Shown: piece after piece, positions 25,530 through 33,552 of the stretch
Layout of the letters: each line of letters begins with the position of its first letter
Position numbering within the stretch: the stretch's first letter is position 1
Assembly: GCF_027604915.1 (NCBI RefSeq)
Contig: NZ_JAJAQC010000019.1
Coordinates: 1 to 64,000, forward strand
Direction: 5' to 3'
Length of the DNA: 64,000 nt
Origin: Streptomonospora mangrovi
Lineage (GTDB): Bacteria > Actinomycetota > Actinomycetes > Streptosporangiales > Streptosporangiaceae
The notes under the pieces: generated by a model
What the model was told of the DNA's origin: nothing
What the model saw: only the letters and a program-made list of their open reading frames with translations
The model's database searches: none
Translations under genes and position numbers: made by a program

Positions 25530-25554
25530 CGCGGCGTTCGAGCCGCGTTTTTTT
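25530..25554 (+). terminator. Rho-independent terminator of upp
   Basis: The stem CGCGGC / GCCGCG with a six-base loop is followed by seven T, starting 23 bases after the upp stop. Confidence 0.9.
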
Positions 25555-25912
25555 GTATCAACTTCAAAACAGAGGAATGAACGACCGAAAAGGGGGAATC
25601 ACCGGTCGTATGTCGCATGGGGCCCACCCGACCCAACCCCCGCGTTACGCGCCTGCTGAAGACCCTGATTTGCGACAGCCGAATTCATTCTGAGACGGAG
25701 TCGTGACACATTAGGGCGATCATGGTATTGAGCCACGAGCCGACCATCCCCCGCGCATAGCCCCAGTTCGCCCCACGGACGCCCCAGCACGACCCACCCC
25801 CCGTGAACACCACGTCTGCCCCGACGTACAATCTTGACCCCGAGGGTGGTTACCGAGCGACTGTGCCCGGGTACAGAGCGCAACTGATCACCCTTACCCC
25901 TCAAGGAGTGAG
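25555..25912 (+). promoter_or_regulatory. Long upstream region of the three-helix gene
   Basis: 358 bases of lower GC than average. TACAAT (25827-25832) is a good -10 box about 80 bases before the next ATG, and AAGGAG immediately precedes that ATG. The stretch 25560-25780 has no open frame with coding character and no clear hairpin; it could hide a small RNA but nothing supports one directly. Confidence 0.4.
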
Positions 25913-26134
25913 ATGCCGGACAAGATCAGCCCGCCGCGCGACTTCTCCCCCGTTGTCGACCGGTTGAACGCCGAGTTCACCGGTGTCCACGATCCCGCCA
26001 CCGTCACCAGATGCGTCGACGCCGCGCGCCAGGGCGCGCTCGACGTCACCGGCCGCGCCACCCCCGACCTCGTGGAGCGCATCGCCCGCCAGCACCTCCA
26101 GGTCCTCGCCCTGGCCTTCGCCGAGCGCCGGTGA
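25913..26134 (+). CDS. Small three-helix-bundle protein (DUF3562-like)
   Basis: A 73-residue protein, FSPVVDRLNAEFTGVHDPATVTRCVDAA ... LVERIARQHLQVLAL, with three amphipathic helices resembling the actinobacterial three-helix dimerisation domain. An AAGGAG site six bases before the ATG is one of the best in the window, supporting expression. No catalytic motif; role unknown. Confidence 0.78.
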   Translation: MPDKISPPRDFSPVVDRLNAEFTGVHDPATVTRCVDAARQGALDVTGRATPDLVERIARQHLQVLALAFAERR

Positions 26135-26285
26135 CCCGCACCGCCGGCGGGGGCGCGTGGGCGGTACCACATCCGTTCTGCCCCGAACGCCACGCCGATT
26201 ACGGGCATCTGGCTTTACGGGTCTGAATGTCGGTGTAACAATCAGCTTGGGTCAGTGGGTCACCAGCATTCGTGGGGAGTCGGTC

Positions 26286-26450
26286 ATGGCGAGGTTGAAG
26301 AAGTGGTTGGGGTATGCCCTCATCGCTTTCGTCGCGTTTTATCTACTCACGCAGCCGGAAAGCGCGGCGGGCGTCATCCAGACCGGCGTGGGAGGGCTCA
26401 TGTCCGCCGCCGAGTCCCTGTCCCGCTTCGTCAACACCCTGAGCGCGTAA
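26286..26450 (+). CDS. Small single-pass membrane protein
   Basis: 54 residues: a basic start (MARLKKW), one hydrophobic helix LGYALIAFVAFYLLTQ, then an amphipathic alanine/serine-rich tail. GGGGAG lies 5 bases upstream of the ATG. It ends 13 bases before the PH-domain gene, so the two form an operon. Unknown function. Confidence 0.75.
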   Translation: MARLKKWLGYALIAFVAFYLLTQPESAAGVIQTGVGGLMSAAESLSRFVNTLSA

Positions 26451-26463
26451 GGACCAGGCGGCC

Positions 26464-26982
26464 ATGAGGCTCGTCGCACCGCCGAACCGGGCTCCCGCTT
26501 CGGTCAACCGCTACCTTCTGCCCTACGAACAGGACGTCGTCACCATCCGGCGGCACCCCGCGGTGCTGATCGGTCCGGTCGCGGCGGTGCTCGGCGCGCT
26601 CATCTTCGCGGGCATCCTGAGCAACACCGTCGTGGCCTCCAGCGCCGCCGTGCTGGCGGTCATCTGGTGGGTGTGGCTGCTCATCCTGGTGTGGTTCGTC
26701 TGGCGGGTGGCCGAGTGGTCGGTCGACTACTTCGTCATCACGTCGCAGCGCCTGCTGCTGACCCAGGGGCTGATCACCCGCCAGGTGAACATGATGCCCC
26801 TGGGCAAGGTCACGGACATGCGCTTCGAGCGCACCCTGCTCGGCCGGTTCCTGGGCTACGGCACGTTCGTCATGGAGTCGGCCGGTCAGGACCAGGCGCT
26901 GAGCAGGATCAACTTCGTGCCTTATCCCGAGCAGCTCTACCTTGAGGTGGTCGGGCTGATCTTCAAGGATCCGAACGAGTAA
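26464..26982 (+). CDS. PH domain-containing membrane protein (bPH2/YdbS type)
   Basis: 172 residues. Two adjacent transmembrane helices lie at about 34-80 (VLIGPVAAVLGALIFAGIL, VLAVIWWVWLLILVWFVW), followed by a bacterial PH domain: DYFVITSQRLLLTQGLITRQVNMMPLGKVTDMRFERTLLGR ... YGTFVMESAGQDQALSRINFVPYPEQLY. It probably senses or organises the membrane. It is coupled to the small membrane protein upstream and followed by a terminator. Confidence 0.88.
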   Translation: MRLVAPPNRAPASVNRYLLPYEQDVVTIRRHPAVLIGPVAAVLGALIFAGILSNTVVASSAAVLAVIWWVWLLILVWFVWRVAEWSVDYFVITSQRLLLTQGLITRQVNMMPLGKVTDMRFERTLLGRFLGYGTFVMESAGQDQALSRINFVPYPEQLYLEVVGLIFKDPNE

Positions 26983-27022
26983 CCGGACAGCCCGGTAACG
27001 GTCGTGGACCGCACTGACCCCG

Positions 27023-27052
27023 GCGCCCGCCGCAAGGCGGGCGCTTCTTTTT
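27023..27052 (+). terminator. Rho-independent terminator of the PH-domain operon
   Basis: A perfect nine-pair stem GCGCCCGCC / GGCGGGCGC with the tetraloop GCAA, then TTCTTTTTG. Confidence 0.92.
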
Positions 27053-27179
27053 GTTCACCTTCTGTTCACCTTGGCGGCTTCCGCGCTCGTCAGCGTGCCC
27101 GGAACCCCCCTCCCACCGGGGCGAAACCCCCTCGTCCAGGAAAATCCGAGTTGACTCGAAGGTGAACGAAGGGTTAATT
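27053..27179 (+). promoter_or_regulatory. Promoter with three GTTCACCTT operator-like sites
   Basis: A -35 TTGACT (27151-27156) and -10 TTAATT (27174-27179) are separated by exactly 17 bases. The spacer holds AAGGTGAAC (27159-27167). Its exact reverse complement GTTCACCTT occurs twice about 100 bases upstream (27053-27061 and 27064-27072, repeat distance 11). This is a textbook geometry for a repressor binding the promoter and looping to an upstream tandem site. Confidence 0.7.
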
Positions 27180-27215
27180 TGAGACTTCTTACGAACGAAC
27201 GAGGGGGGTGCCGTC

Positions 27216-27446
27216 ATGGCGAACCCGGTGAGCCCGGCCACGCAGACCGGCCGCAGCACCAAGACCCCGCGCCGAACGCGCGCCAGCGTGCTGCGGCGCC
27301 GGAGCGGTGAAGCCCGCACCGCGACCACCGCCATGCCCCAGCCGCGCGTCGCCGCGGAGGCCGTCGCCTCCGACCGGCCGCTGCTGACCTGGGAGCTGGT
27401 CACCGACGAAACCGGCCGTACCCGGCCGCAGGCCCGCTGGATCTAG
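27216..27446 (+). CDS. Small basic protein of unknown function
   Basis: 76 residues, Arg/Thr-rich N-terminal half (TKTPRRTRASVLRRRSGEARTA) and a C-terminal LLTWELVTDETGRTRPQARWI. GAGGGGGG precedes the ATG, and a strong promoter with repeated operator sites lies just upstream, so it looks expressed and regulated. Probably disordered; no family recognised. Confidence 0.65.
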   Translation: MANPVSPATQTGRSTKTPRRTRASVLRRRSGEARTATTAMPQPRVAAEAVASDRPLLTWELVTDETGRTRPQARWI

Positions 27447-27455
27447 TCCCGGGCG

Positions 27456-27505
27456 CACACACACGCAGGACACGGACACGGGCACGGATACAGACACGGA
27501 CCCCG
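27456..27505. repeat. Degenerate ACACGG-type hexanucleotide repeat
   Basis: Imperfect tandem units (ACACGC, AGGACACGGACACGGGCACGG, ATACAGACACGG) run between the stop of the small basic protein and the next terminator. Low complexity; no function evident. Confidence 0.55.
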
Positions 27506-27512
27506 TCCTGCG

Positions 27513-27550
27513 CCGAGGGGGCCGACCGCATGCGCGGTCGGCCCCCTCGG
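27513..27550. terminator. Strong bidirectional hairpin terminator
   Basis: A 17-bp perfect stem CCGAGGGGGCCGACCGC / GCGGTCGGCCCCCTCGG with a four-base loop lies between the plus-strand small protein gene and the minus-strand DUF2000 gene, which converge on it. No T-run. Confidence 0.75.
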
Positions 27551-27652
27551 TCGTGTTCGGCTCGTCGCCTCGTGCCGCCCCCAGGCTGTCGTGCCGCCCT
27601 CAGGTTGCGGGGATTCCGGCGCCGAGCCGCTGACACCGGGCCGATGGCCCGC

Positions 27653-28066
27653 TCACCGCAGCAGCGGCAGCCGCTTGGTCAGGGGGTTGACCCGGTTGCG
27701 CGGCCCGAACAGCGCCACCGCCACGTAGCCGACCTCCTCTGCGGGGGTCAGCGCCAGCGCGTCCAGGTAGGCCGCGTAGTCGCGGCTGCGCCGGGCCACC
27801 TCGTTGAACCCCACCACGGTGAGGTCGTCGTCGGCCCGCGCCGCCTCGGCCAGCTCGCGCAGGTCGGCGGCCCCGGCCGTGAGGACCGGCACCGGGTTGG
27901 GGTTCAGCCCCGCGTGCACGCCGCCCGACGCGTCCTTGCCGTCGGCGCCGAGCAGGTGCGGCAGCCGGCCGCCCAGGGCCAGGCCGGTGACCATCGCCGC
28001 GTTCACGGCGTGGGCCATCGGCAGCGCCTCGTCCACGACCAGTACCAGCTTCGTCCGTAGCGTCAT
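27653..28066 (-). CDS. DUF2000 family protein
   Basis: A 137-residue protein matching DUF2000 (peptidyl-tRNA hydrolase-like fold): KLVLVVDEALPMAHAVNAAMVTGLALGG ... GLNPNPVPVLTAGAADLREL ... VVGFNEVARRSRDYAAYL ... GPRNRVNPLTKRLPLLR. ATG 28066 has GGGGAGG 7 bases upstream. It is divergent from an Lrp-type regulator, a pairing often seen for this family, so the regulator probably controls it. Biochemical function unknown. Confidence 0.85.
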   Translation of the reverse strand: MTLRTKLVLVVDEALPMAHAVNAAMVTGLALGGRLPHLLGADGKDASGGVHAGLNPNPVPVLTAGAADLRELAEAARADDDLTVVGFNEVARRSRDYAAYLDALALTPAEEVGYVAVALFGPRNRVNPLTKRLPLLR

Positions 28067-28173
28067 CGCGTGCCTCCCCATGTGATCGCCGTACACGGGA
28101 AAACCTATCCATACGGGCGCCGATCCCCCCTTGTGATCGAACAGTTGGCCGGAATCAGCGCCATAATGCGCAC

Positions 28174-28656
28174 ATGGACGAACTTGATGCGGAGATCATC
28201 CGGCTGCTCCAAACGGATGCGCGCCAGTCCAACCGCGAACTCGCCCGGCGGCTCGGCGTGGCACCCTCCACGTGCCTGGAGCGGGTGCGGGCGCTGACCC
28301 GGCGCGGGGTGATCCGCGGCTACCACGCCGACGTCGACCTCGCCGCCCTCAACCGCGGTGTGCAGGCGCTGGTGTCGATCCAGGTGCGCCCGCTGAGCCG
28401 ACCGGTGATCGTGCGGTTCAAGGAGGAGGTCAGCGTGCTGCCCGAAGTGCTGTCGGCGTTCGTGCTGGCCGGCGGCGACGACTTCGTGCTGCACGTGGCG
28501 GTGCAGGACCTCGACCGGCTGCACGCGTTCCTGGTGGACGAACTGAGCAAGCGCAAGGAGATCGTCGGGTTCCGGACCTCGGTGATCTTCCAGAGCACCC
28601 GCAACCCGGTGATCGGGCGGCTGCCCGACGCGGGTGGGGCGGGGACGCCGGACTGA
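28174..28656 (+). CDS. Lrp/AsnC-family transcriptional regulator
   Basis: 160 residues. The N-terminal helix-turn-helix (LDAEIIRLLQTDARQSNRELARRLGVAPSTCLERVRAL) is followed by a RAM/AsnC effector domain (VIRGYHADVDLAALNRGVQALVSIQV ... VVILAGGDDFVLHVAV-like block). CATAAT (28162-28167) is a -10 box 6 bases before the ATG, indicating a leaderless message. It likely regulates the divergent DUF2000 gene and itself in response to an amino acid. Confidence 0.92.
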   Translation: MDELDAEIIRLLQTDARQSNRELARRLGVAPSTCLERVRALTRRGVIRGYHADVDLAALNRGVQALVSIQVRPLSRPVIVRFKEEVSVLPEVLSAFVLAGGDDFVLHVAVQDLDRLHAFLVDELSKRKEIVGFRTSVIFQSTRNPVIGRLPDAGGAGTPD

Positions 28657-28743
28657 GGGCCGTCCGCGCGGGGTGGTCAGGGCGGCCGGTCGACCGGGCG
28701 CGAGGAGTCGTTTTGTCGACAAATTTACGCGCCCGGCGCGGGC

Positions 28744-29874
28744 TCAGCCGACAGCGGAGTCGGTGTCGGGATCGAAGCCCGGCTCGGAGCCGGTGTCGGC
28801 CCCGAAGTCGGGCACCGGCACCGGGGCCGAGCCCTTGGCCAGCGACTCCGCGCCCAGCACGCCCACCAGCGATGCCGCCACCGCCGCGCGGACCCCCACG
28901 GCCGGGGGCGCGCCGTCGGCGACGGTGGCCCGGAACCTCTCCAGCACCAGCACCGTGCCCTCGTCGGCCCGCTGCACGGTGCCGCCGCCGACCTCCAGCG
29001 GCGGCGGGACGCGCTCCTCGTCGCGGACCTCGCCGCCGGGCGCCGCCCACGCCTCCGTGCGCACCCGCAGCGACCAGGACCGCTCCCCCGGCGCCCGCAC
29101 CGACTCCGCGAGCCCGCGCGTGCCCCGCGCCGAGATCCAGCTCCAGTGGCTGTCCGGCTCGCCCTGGAGGAACCCGTGCCGGGTCACCGCGAGCGCGCCC
29201 GTGGACAGCCGCACCACCAGCACGGCTGCCGAACCGGGGCGGTCGCCGTCCACGGTGTGCGCCGCGACGTCGAGCGGCCGCGCCCCCGTGAGCGCGAGCA
29301 CGGGCGAGAGGGTGTGGGTGCAGTAGGCGGTGGCGGCGATGCGCCCGCGCCAGTGCGCGGGGTCGCCCACGAGCGCGTCCACCGCCTCGGGCGCCATGCC
29401 GTGCAGGTAGTCGGCCTCGACCAGGACCGGGCGGCCGATCTCGCCGGCGTCCACGGCCGCGCGCAGCAGCCGCACGTGGGGGTGGAAGACGAAGTTCTCG
29501 GCGAAGGAGTAGGTGGCGGCGGAGGCGTCGGCGGCCGCGATGAGGCAGCGGCCCTCCTCCACCCCGGCGCAGGCTGCGGTCTCGGAGAGGACGTGCACGC
29601 CGCGCTCCAGGAAGGCGACGGCGGGTTCGGCGTGGGCGTCGAAGTCGTTGGCGAGGATGACGCCGTCGAGGTCGGCGTCGAGGAGGTCCTGCCAGCGCTC
29701 GGCGACGACCGCGCCCGGCAGGCTCGGCGCGGCCTGCGCCCGCGCCGCGGGGTCGAGGTCGCAGGCGGCGACCACCTCCAGCCCCACGCGGGGGCAGTGT
29801 TCGGCGAGGTGCAGTCCGCGCCGGAGTCCGACCACGCCAATGCGGGGACGGCCCCGCGCCTCATCGCGCTCCAT
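28744..29874 (-). CDS. Gfo/Idh/MocA-family NAD(P)-dependent oxidoreductase
   Basis: 376 residues. The Rossmann start RIGVVGLRRGLHLAEHC deviates from GxGxxG by having GLRRG. Then VVAACDLDP, and HAEPAVAFLERGVHVLSETAACAGVEEGRCL, the usual EKP site reading SETAA: the conserved lysine of the Glu-Lys-Pro motif is replaced by Thr. A C-terminal alpha/beta domain follows with GEIGRPVLVEADYLHG. Substrate, probably a sugar or cyclitol derivative, unknown. ATG 29874 is the first in-frame start with coding-like sequence after it. Confidence 0.85.
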   Translation of the reverse strand: MERDEARGRPRIGVVGLRRGLHLAEHCPRVGLEVVAACDLDPAARAQAAPSLPGAVVAERWQDLLDADLDGVILANDFDAHAEPAVAFLERGVHVLSETAACAGVEEGRCLIAAADASAATYSFAENFVFHPHVRLLRAAVDAGEIGRPVLVEADYLHGMAPEAVDALVGDPAHWRGRIAATAYCTHTLSPVLALTGARPLDVAAHTVDGDRPGSAAVLVVRLSTGALAVTRHGFLQGEPDSHWSWISARGTRGLAESVRAPGERSWSLRVRTEAWAAPGGEVRDEERVPPPLEVGGGTVQRADEGTVLVLERFRATVADGAPPAVGVRAAVAASLVGVLGAESLAKGSAPVPVPDFGADTGSEPGFDPDTDSAVG

Positions 29875-30040
29875 GGCCGCATCGTGGCGGAGCGGAGTCG
29901 GCGGGGGCAACTGATTTTCGGTGGGGGCGGTGGGGATGAGGGTGGCGGTGCGGGCGGCCGGCCGAGCTCGGGGGCGCCTCGGCCGGGTCGTGTGTGGGCG
30001 GCCGGGCGCGGCGGGTGAGTGCGCGGGCGGGTCGTCCGGT

Positions 30041-30571
30041 TCAGCCGCCCGTCTCGGCCCGGACGCGCAAACCCTCCAGCACCGCCTCCATGCCGGTCGC
30101 CAACTCCTCGATCCGGTGGGCCACCAGCATCTCCTCGCGCTCGGGCATGCGGTCGATGACCACGCTGAGCCCGGAGGGGCCGGGGCCGAGCCGGACCGAC
30201 TGGCGCACCAGGGTGCCGCCGTCGCGGGGCTCCAGCGCGAACCGCCACAGCGCCATCGGCGCGGCGGCGTCGCGCATGGGCGGGCCGAACCGGCCGTCGA
30301 CGTCCAGCACCGCCCAGGCGAACGCGCTCTCGGGCTTGACCTCGACCACCTGGGACACGGTCCGCCACTCGCCGATGCGGGGGTGGCGGTTGAAGCCCGC
30401 GAACCGCGCGCCTTCCACGGGTTCGGTGGCCGGGGGCAGCCATTCGACCCGTTGCAGCTCGGGGCTGTGGGCGCACGGCAGCGCGATGTCGGTGACCAGC
30501 GACCACACCCGTTCCGGCGGGGCGGCGACGGCGGTCTCGCGTTCGGTGGAGGGGCCTTCGGCGTAGCGCAT
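30041..30571 (-). CDS. SRPBCC (START/Bet v1-like) family protein
   Basis: 176 residues with the polyketide cyclase/lipid-binding fold pattern: an N-terminal strand and helix ETAVAAPPERVWSLVTDI, EWLPPATEPVEGARFAGFNRHPRIGEWRTVSQVVEVKP, WRFALEPRDGGTLVRQSV and a C-terminal amphipathic helix HRIEELATGMEAVLEGL. Binds a hydrophobic ligand in family members; no catalytic residues can be assigned. Confidence 0.85.
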   Translation of the reverse strand: MRYAEGPSTERETAVAAPPERVWSLVTDIALPCAHSPELQRVEWLPPATEPVEGARFAGFNRHPRIGEWRTVSQVVEVKPESAFAWAVLDVDGRFGPPMRDAAAPMALWRFALEPRDGGTLVRQSVRLGPGPSGLSVVIDRMPEREEMLVAHRIEELATGMEAVLEGLRVRAETGG

Positions 30572-30728
30572 CCCGATTCTCCCGGTGCCCGGCGGATGTG
30601 AGGAAAGTGTGCCCGAGGCGCGTTCTCGCGGACGCACCGGCCCCCCGCTCGCCGCCGGGCGGCCTCCCGTGCGCCCGGGCACGGCGTCCTACGGACCCCG
30701 GCCGGGCGCGGGCACCGGGACGGGGCCT

Positions 30729-31352
30729 TCAAATTGCGGGGGCGACCGTGTAGCCGTGGAAGAGCACCGCCGCCACCGTGCGAAAGACCTCCTCGGGGTC
30801 GTCGCCGTGCACCTCCGCCTGGATGCTGCCCTCGCGCCACAGGACCGCGAACCCGTGCGCCACCGACCACGCCGCCAGCCTGTAGGCGGCAGCGCGCGGT
30901 CCGCCGGGGCCGCCGGGCACGACCGCCTCCAGCAGGGCCGAGGCGCGCTCGGACGCGGCCGCCAGGTCCGGGTCGTCGGCGTGGTACAGCTCCGACCGGA
31001 ACATGACGTCGAAGTGGCCGGGATGCCCCAGTGCGAAGCGCACGTAGCGCACGCCCATCTCGTACAGCGCGCCCGAGGGGTTGTCGGGGTCCACGGGCTC
31101 GGCGGGATCACCGGCGTGCTCGGCGGCCGCGAGGGAGTCGGCGAGCATGCGGTAGCCGTCGGCGGCGATGGCGGTGAACAGCCCGGCCTTGTCGGTGAAG
31201 TGGTGGGCCGGTGCGGCGTGCGAGACGTCGGCGCGGCGCGCCAGTTCGCGCAGGCTGACGGCGGCCGTGCCCCGCTCGGCGATCAGGTCGACGGCGGCGT
31301 CGAGCAGCGCCCGGCGCAGGTGACCGTGGTGGTAACCGGTGCGTTCTGGCAT
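30729..31352 (-). CDS. TetR-family transcriptional regulator
   Basis: 207 residues. The N-terminal HTH is LLDAAVDLIAERGTAAVSLRELARRADVSHAAPAHHFTDKAGLFTAIAADGY. The ligand domain contains ALYEMGVRYVRFALGHPGHFDVMFRSELY, typical of the WHG group. It is divergent from a DoxX-like gene, with paired operator-like repeats between them. It probably represses both. Confidence 0.92.
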   Translation of the reverse strand: MPERTGYHHGHLRRALLDAAVDLIAERGTAAVSLRELARRADVSHAAPAHHFTDKAGLFTAIAADGYRMLADSLAAAEHAGDPAEPVDPDNPSGALYEMGVRYVRFALGHPGHFDVMFRSELYHADDPDLAAASERASALLEAVVPGGPGGPRAAAYRLAAWSVAHGFAVLWREGSIQAEVHGDDPEEVFRTVAAVLFHGYTVAPAI

Positions 31353-31373
31353 GTCGGCAGCCTACCCCAGATC

Positions 31374-31428
31374 TAGTCATTGACAAGATTGAGTCGGCGG
31401 AGCAAACTAGACAGTGACAAGATTTGAG
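31374..31428. promoter_or_regulatory. Paired TetR operator-like repeats and promoter
   Basis: TAGTCATTGACAAGATTGAG (31374-31393) and TAGACAGTGACAAGATTTGAG (31408-31428) are imperfect direct repeats 34 bases apart, about three helical turns. The first contains the palindrome GTCATTGAC and a consensus -35 TTGACA (31380-31385). The location between the divergent TetR and DoxX genes fits co-operative repressor binding. Confidence 0.6.
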
Positions 31429-31436
31429 GGGGAGAC

Positions 31437-31997
31437 ATGTTGGTGATTTCGGTTCTGCTGGGGTCCACGGCCGTGTTCCGCGGCCTCGGCGCGCTGGGGG
31501 TGCGGCGCTTCGCCACCTGGCGGTCCAGCACCGCCCACGGCATGGCGGTGATGCTGCTGCTCACCGCGAGCGCGCACTTCGTCCCGCCGTCGGTGACGGT
31601 GATGCCCACGCGCGCCGACATGGTGGCCATGGTCCCGCCGCAGCTCCCGTACCCGGAGCTGCTGGTGTACGCCACGGGCGTGCTCGAACTCGCGGGCGCC
31701 GCGGGCCTGGTGTGGCCGCGCACCCGCCGGACGGCCGCCGCCTGCCTGGCGCTGCTGTTCGTGCTGATGTTCCCGGCCAACGCCTACGCCGCCCTGAACG
31801 ACGTCGAACTCGCGGGCGACCCGGCGTCGCCGCTGGTGCCGCGACTGCTGGAGCAGATCCTCTACGTCGGGCTGATGGGCTGGGTGGCCTGGCCGCACCG
31901 GAGCGGGGCGCGGTCTCGCCGGGAGGTCGGGGCGAACGCTGGTACGGGAACGGGAGCTGTGACGGGGACGGGTTCGGTTTCGACCGAGCGCGTCTAG
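31437..31997 (+). CDS. DoxX-like membrane protein
   Basis: 186 residues with four hydrophobic helices (LVISVLLGSTAVFRGLGAL; HGMAVMLLLTASAHFVP; LLVYATGVLELAGAAGLVW; AACLALLFVLMFPANAYAAL). A further helix near 140-155 and a Gly/Thr-rich tail follow. Members of the DoxX-like group are implicated in redox stress and thiol metabolism in mycobacteria, but no residue-level evidence of activity is visible. Controlled with the divergent TetR gene. Confidence 0.85.
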   Translation: MLVISVLLGSTAVFRGLGALGVRRFATWRSSTAHGMAVMLLLTASAHFVPPSVTVMPTRADMVAMVPPQLPYPELLVYATGVLELAGAAGLVWPRTRRTAAACLALLFVLMFPANAYAALNDVELAGDPASPLVPRLLEQILYVGLMGWVAWPHRSGARSRREVGANAGTGTGAVTGTGSVSTERV

Positions 31998-32026
31998 GCG
32001 CGGTTTCGTGAGGGGGTGCGTGCGAC

Positions 32027-32096
32027 CGGCGCCCCGGTCCTGCGGTCGGCGCGGGTGACAGCCACCCGGCGCCCGACCCGCAGGACCGGGGCGCCG
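32027..32096 (+). terminator. Exceptionally long hairpin terminator after the DoxX gene
   Basis: A 19-bp perfect outer stem, CGGCGCCCCGGTCCTGCGG (32027-32045) with CCGCAGGACCGGGGCGCCG (32078-32096), encloses a second hairpin GGGTG-ACAGC-CACCC flanked by GGCGC/GGCGCC. About 70 bases fold almost completely. A weak GT-rich stretch follows. Confidence 0.75.
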
Positions 32097-32428
32097 CTGT
32101 GTGTGTGGGGGGTGGATTGAGGCTTGCGGTGGTGACTCGGGGCGGGACGGCGGCCATCGGTCCCCTCGCGGATGGCCGGGGTAGCGGCGAGGGCGGCGAC
32201 GGCGGGCGGGGGGCCGGCGCCCCGACCAACGACCTCAACGCTCGCCCCCGCCACCCGCCTTCCTCGGCGCCTGTGCTCTTTCCCTGTGGTCTTGTGTCCC
32301 TGTCCCCTTGGGCATTTGTCGCTTTGCCGCCTAGTGCATGTGGAGCCTTGTGTCCTTGTGCACTTCTCGTACCTCGGCCGCCGCCGCGCCTTGACCTGGT
32401 GTGCGCTCCAGTTCCTAGGGTCCTCGCC
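32097..32428 (+). promoter_or_regulatory. Upstream region and leaderless-type promoter of the SDR gene
   Basis: 332 bases without a credible gene. The middle (32270-32370) is T-rich with recurrent CTTGTGTCC units. At the end, TTGACC (32391-32396) and TAGGGT (32416-32421) form a -35/-10 pair with a 19-base spacer. TAGGGT ends 7 bases before the ATG, pointing to a leaderless mRNA. Confidence 0.5.
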
Positions 32429-33370
32429 ATGATCACTCAGCAGCACAGACTCGGCTCCGGGTTCGGGCCGCACAGCACGGCCGACGACGTCCTCACCGGA
32501 ACCGACCTGACCGGCGCCACCGCGCTGGTCACCGGCGGCTACTCCGGGCTCGGCCTGGCGGCCGTGCGGGCGCTGGCGCGGGCGGGCGCCCGGGTCATCG
32601 TCCCGGCGCGGCGCACGGCCGCCGCCGAGGACGCCCTCGCCGGGGTCGGCGGGACCGAGGTCCACCCGCTGGACCTGGCCGACCTGGACAGCGTCCGCGA
32701 CCTCGCCCGCCGTCTGCGGGGCCGCCGCATCGACATCGCCATCACCAACGCGGGGGTGATGGCCTGCCCGGAGACCCGCGTCGGGCCGGGCTGGGAGATG
32801 CACCTCGCCGTCAACCACCTCGGCCACTTCGCGCTGGTCAACCTGCTCCGCCCGCAGTTCTCCGCCGGCGCCCGGGTGGTGTCCGTGTCGTCGTCGGGGC
32901 ACTTCCTGTCCGGCATCCGCTGGGACGACATCCACTTCCGCACCGGCTACGACCGCTGGCTGGCCTACGCCCAGGCCAAGACCGCCAACGCGCTGTTCGC
33001 CGTGCACCTGGACCGCCTCGGCGCCGCCGACGGGCTGCACGCGTTCGCCGTGCACCCCGGCAGCATCCTCACCCCGCTCCAGCGCCACGTCCCCCGCGAG
33101 GAGTGGCGGAAGCTGGGCTGGGTGGGGCCCGACGGCCGCCCCGCCGAGGGCTTCAAGACCCCCGAGCAGGGCGCGGCCACCGCCGTGTGGGCCGCGACCT
33201 CACCACTGCTCGCCGGGCACGGGGGCGCCTACTGCCAGGACTGCGACGTGGCGCAACCGGCCGACTCCGACGACATGCTGGTCGGCGGGGTGAAGCCGTG
33301 GGCCGTGGACCCCGGGGCCGCCGCCCGGCTGTGGGAGCTGTCGGCCGACCTGACGGGCACCGGCGCCTGA
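32429..33370 (+). CDS. Short-chain dehydrogenase/reductase
   Basis: 313 residues, retinol-dehydrogenase-like SDR. The nucleotide motif is TGGYSGLG, DLADL follows, then NAG in ITNAGVMA. VSVSSSG holds the catalytic serine and YAQAKTAN the YxxxK pair. The C-terminal part contains PEQGAATAVWAATSP and YCQDCDVA, seen in members acting on lipophilic substrates. ATG 32429 is supported by the -10 box seven bases upstream and absence of a ribosome site. Physiological substrate unknown. Confidence 0.92.
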   Translation: MITQQHRLGSGFGPHSTADDVLTGTDLTGATALVTGGYSGLGLAAVRALARAGARVIVPARRTAAAEDALAGVGGTEVHPLDLADLDSVRDLARRLRGRRIDIAITNAGVMACPETRVGPGWEMHLAVNHLGHFALVNLLRPQFSAGARVVSVSSSGHFLSGIRWDDIHFRTGYDRWLAYAQAKTANALFAVHLDRLGAADGLHAFAVHPGSILTPLQRHVPREEWRKLGWVGPDGRPAEGFKTPEQGAATAVWAATSPLLAGHGGAYCQDCDVAQPADSDDMLVGGVKPWAVDPGAAARLWELSADLTGTGA

Positions 33371-33508
33371 GGCCGGGCGCGGCATGACGGCGGCGGATCC
33401 GGTGCCGAGACCGCTGCGCCCGCGCGTCTGAGACCGGGCGGCGCGCCGACGGCGACACCGCCCCAGACGAGGCGGGCGCACCGGGCGCAGCGGGCGGGGC
33501 GGCGGCGG

Positions 33509-33549
33509 GCCGACAGGGGGCGCCGACCTCCGCGCCGCCCCCTGTCGGC
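33509..33549 (-). terminator. Hairpin terminator of dnaB
   Basis: A 14-bp stem GCCGACAGGGGGCG / CGCCCCCTGTCGGC with a 13-base loop, ending four bases before the dnaB stop codon. Placed between the convergent SDR and dnaB genes, it can serve both. Confidence 0.75.
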
Positions 33550-33552
33550 ATG

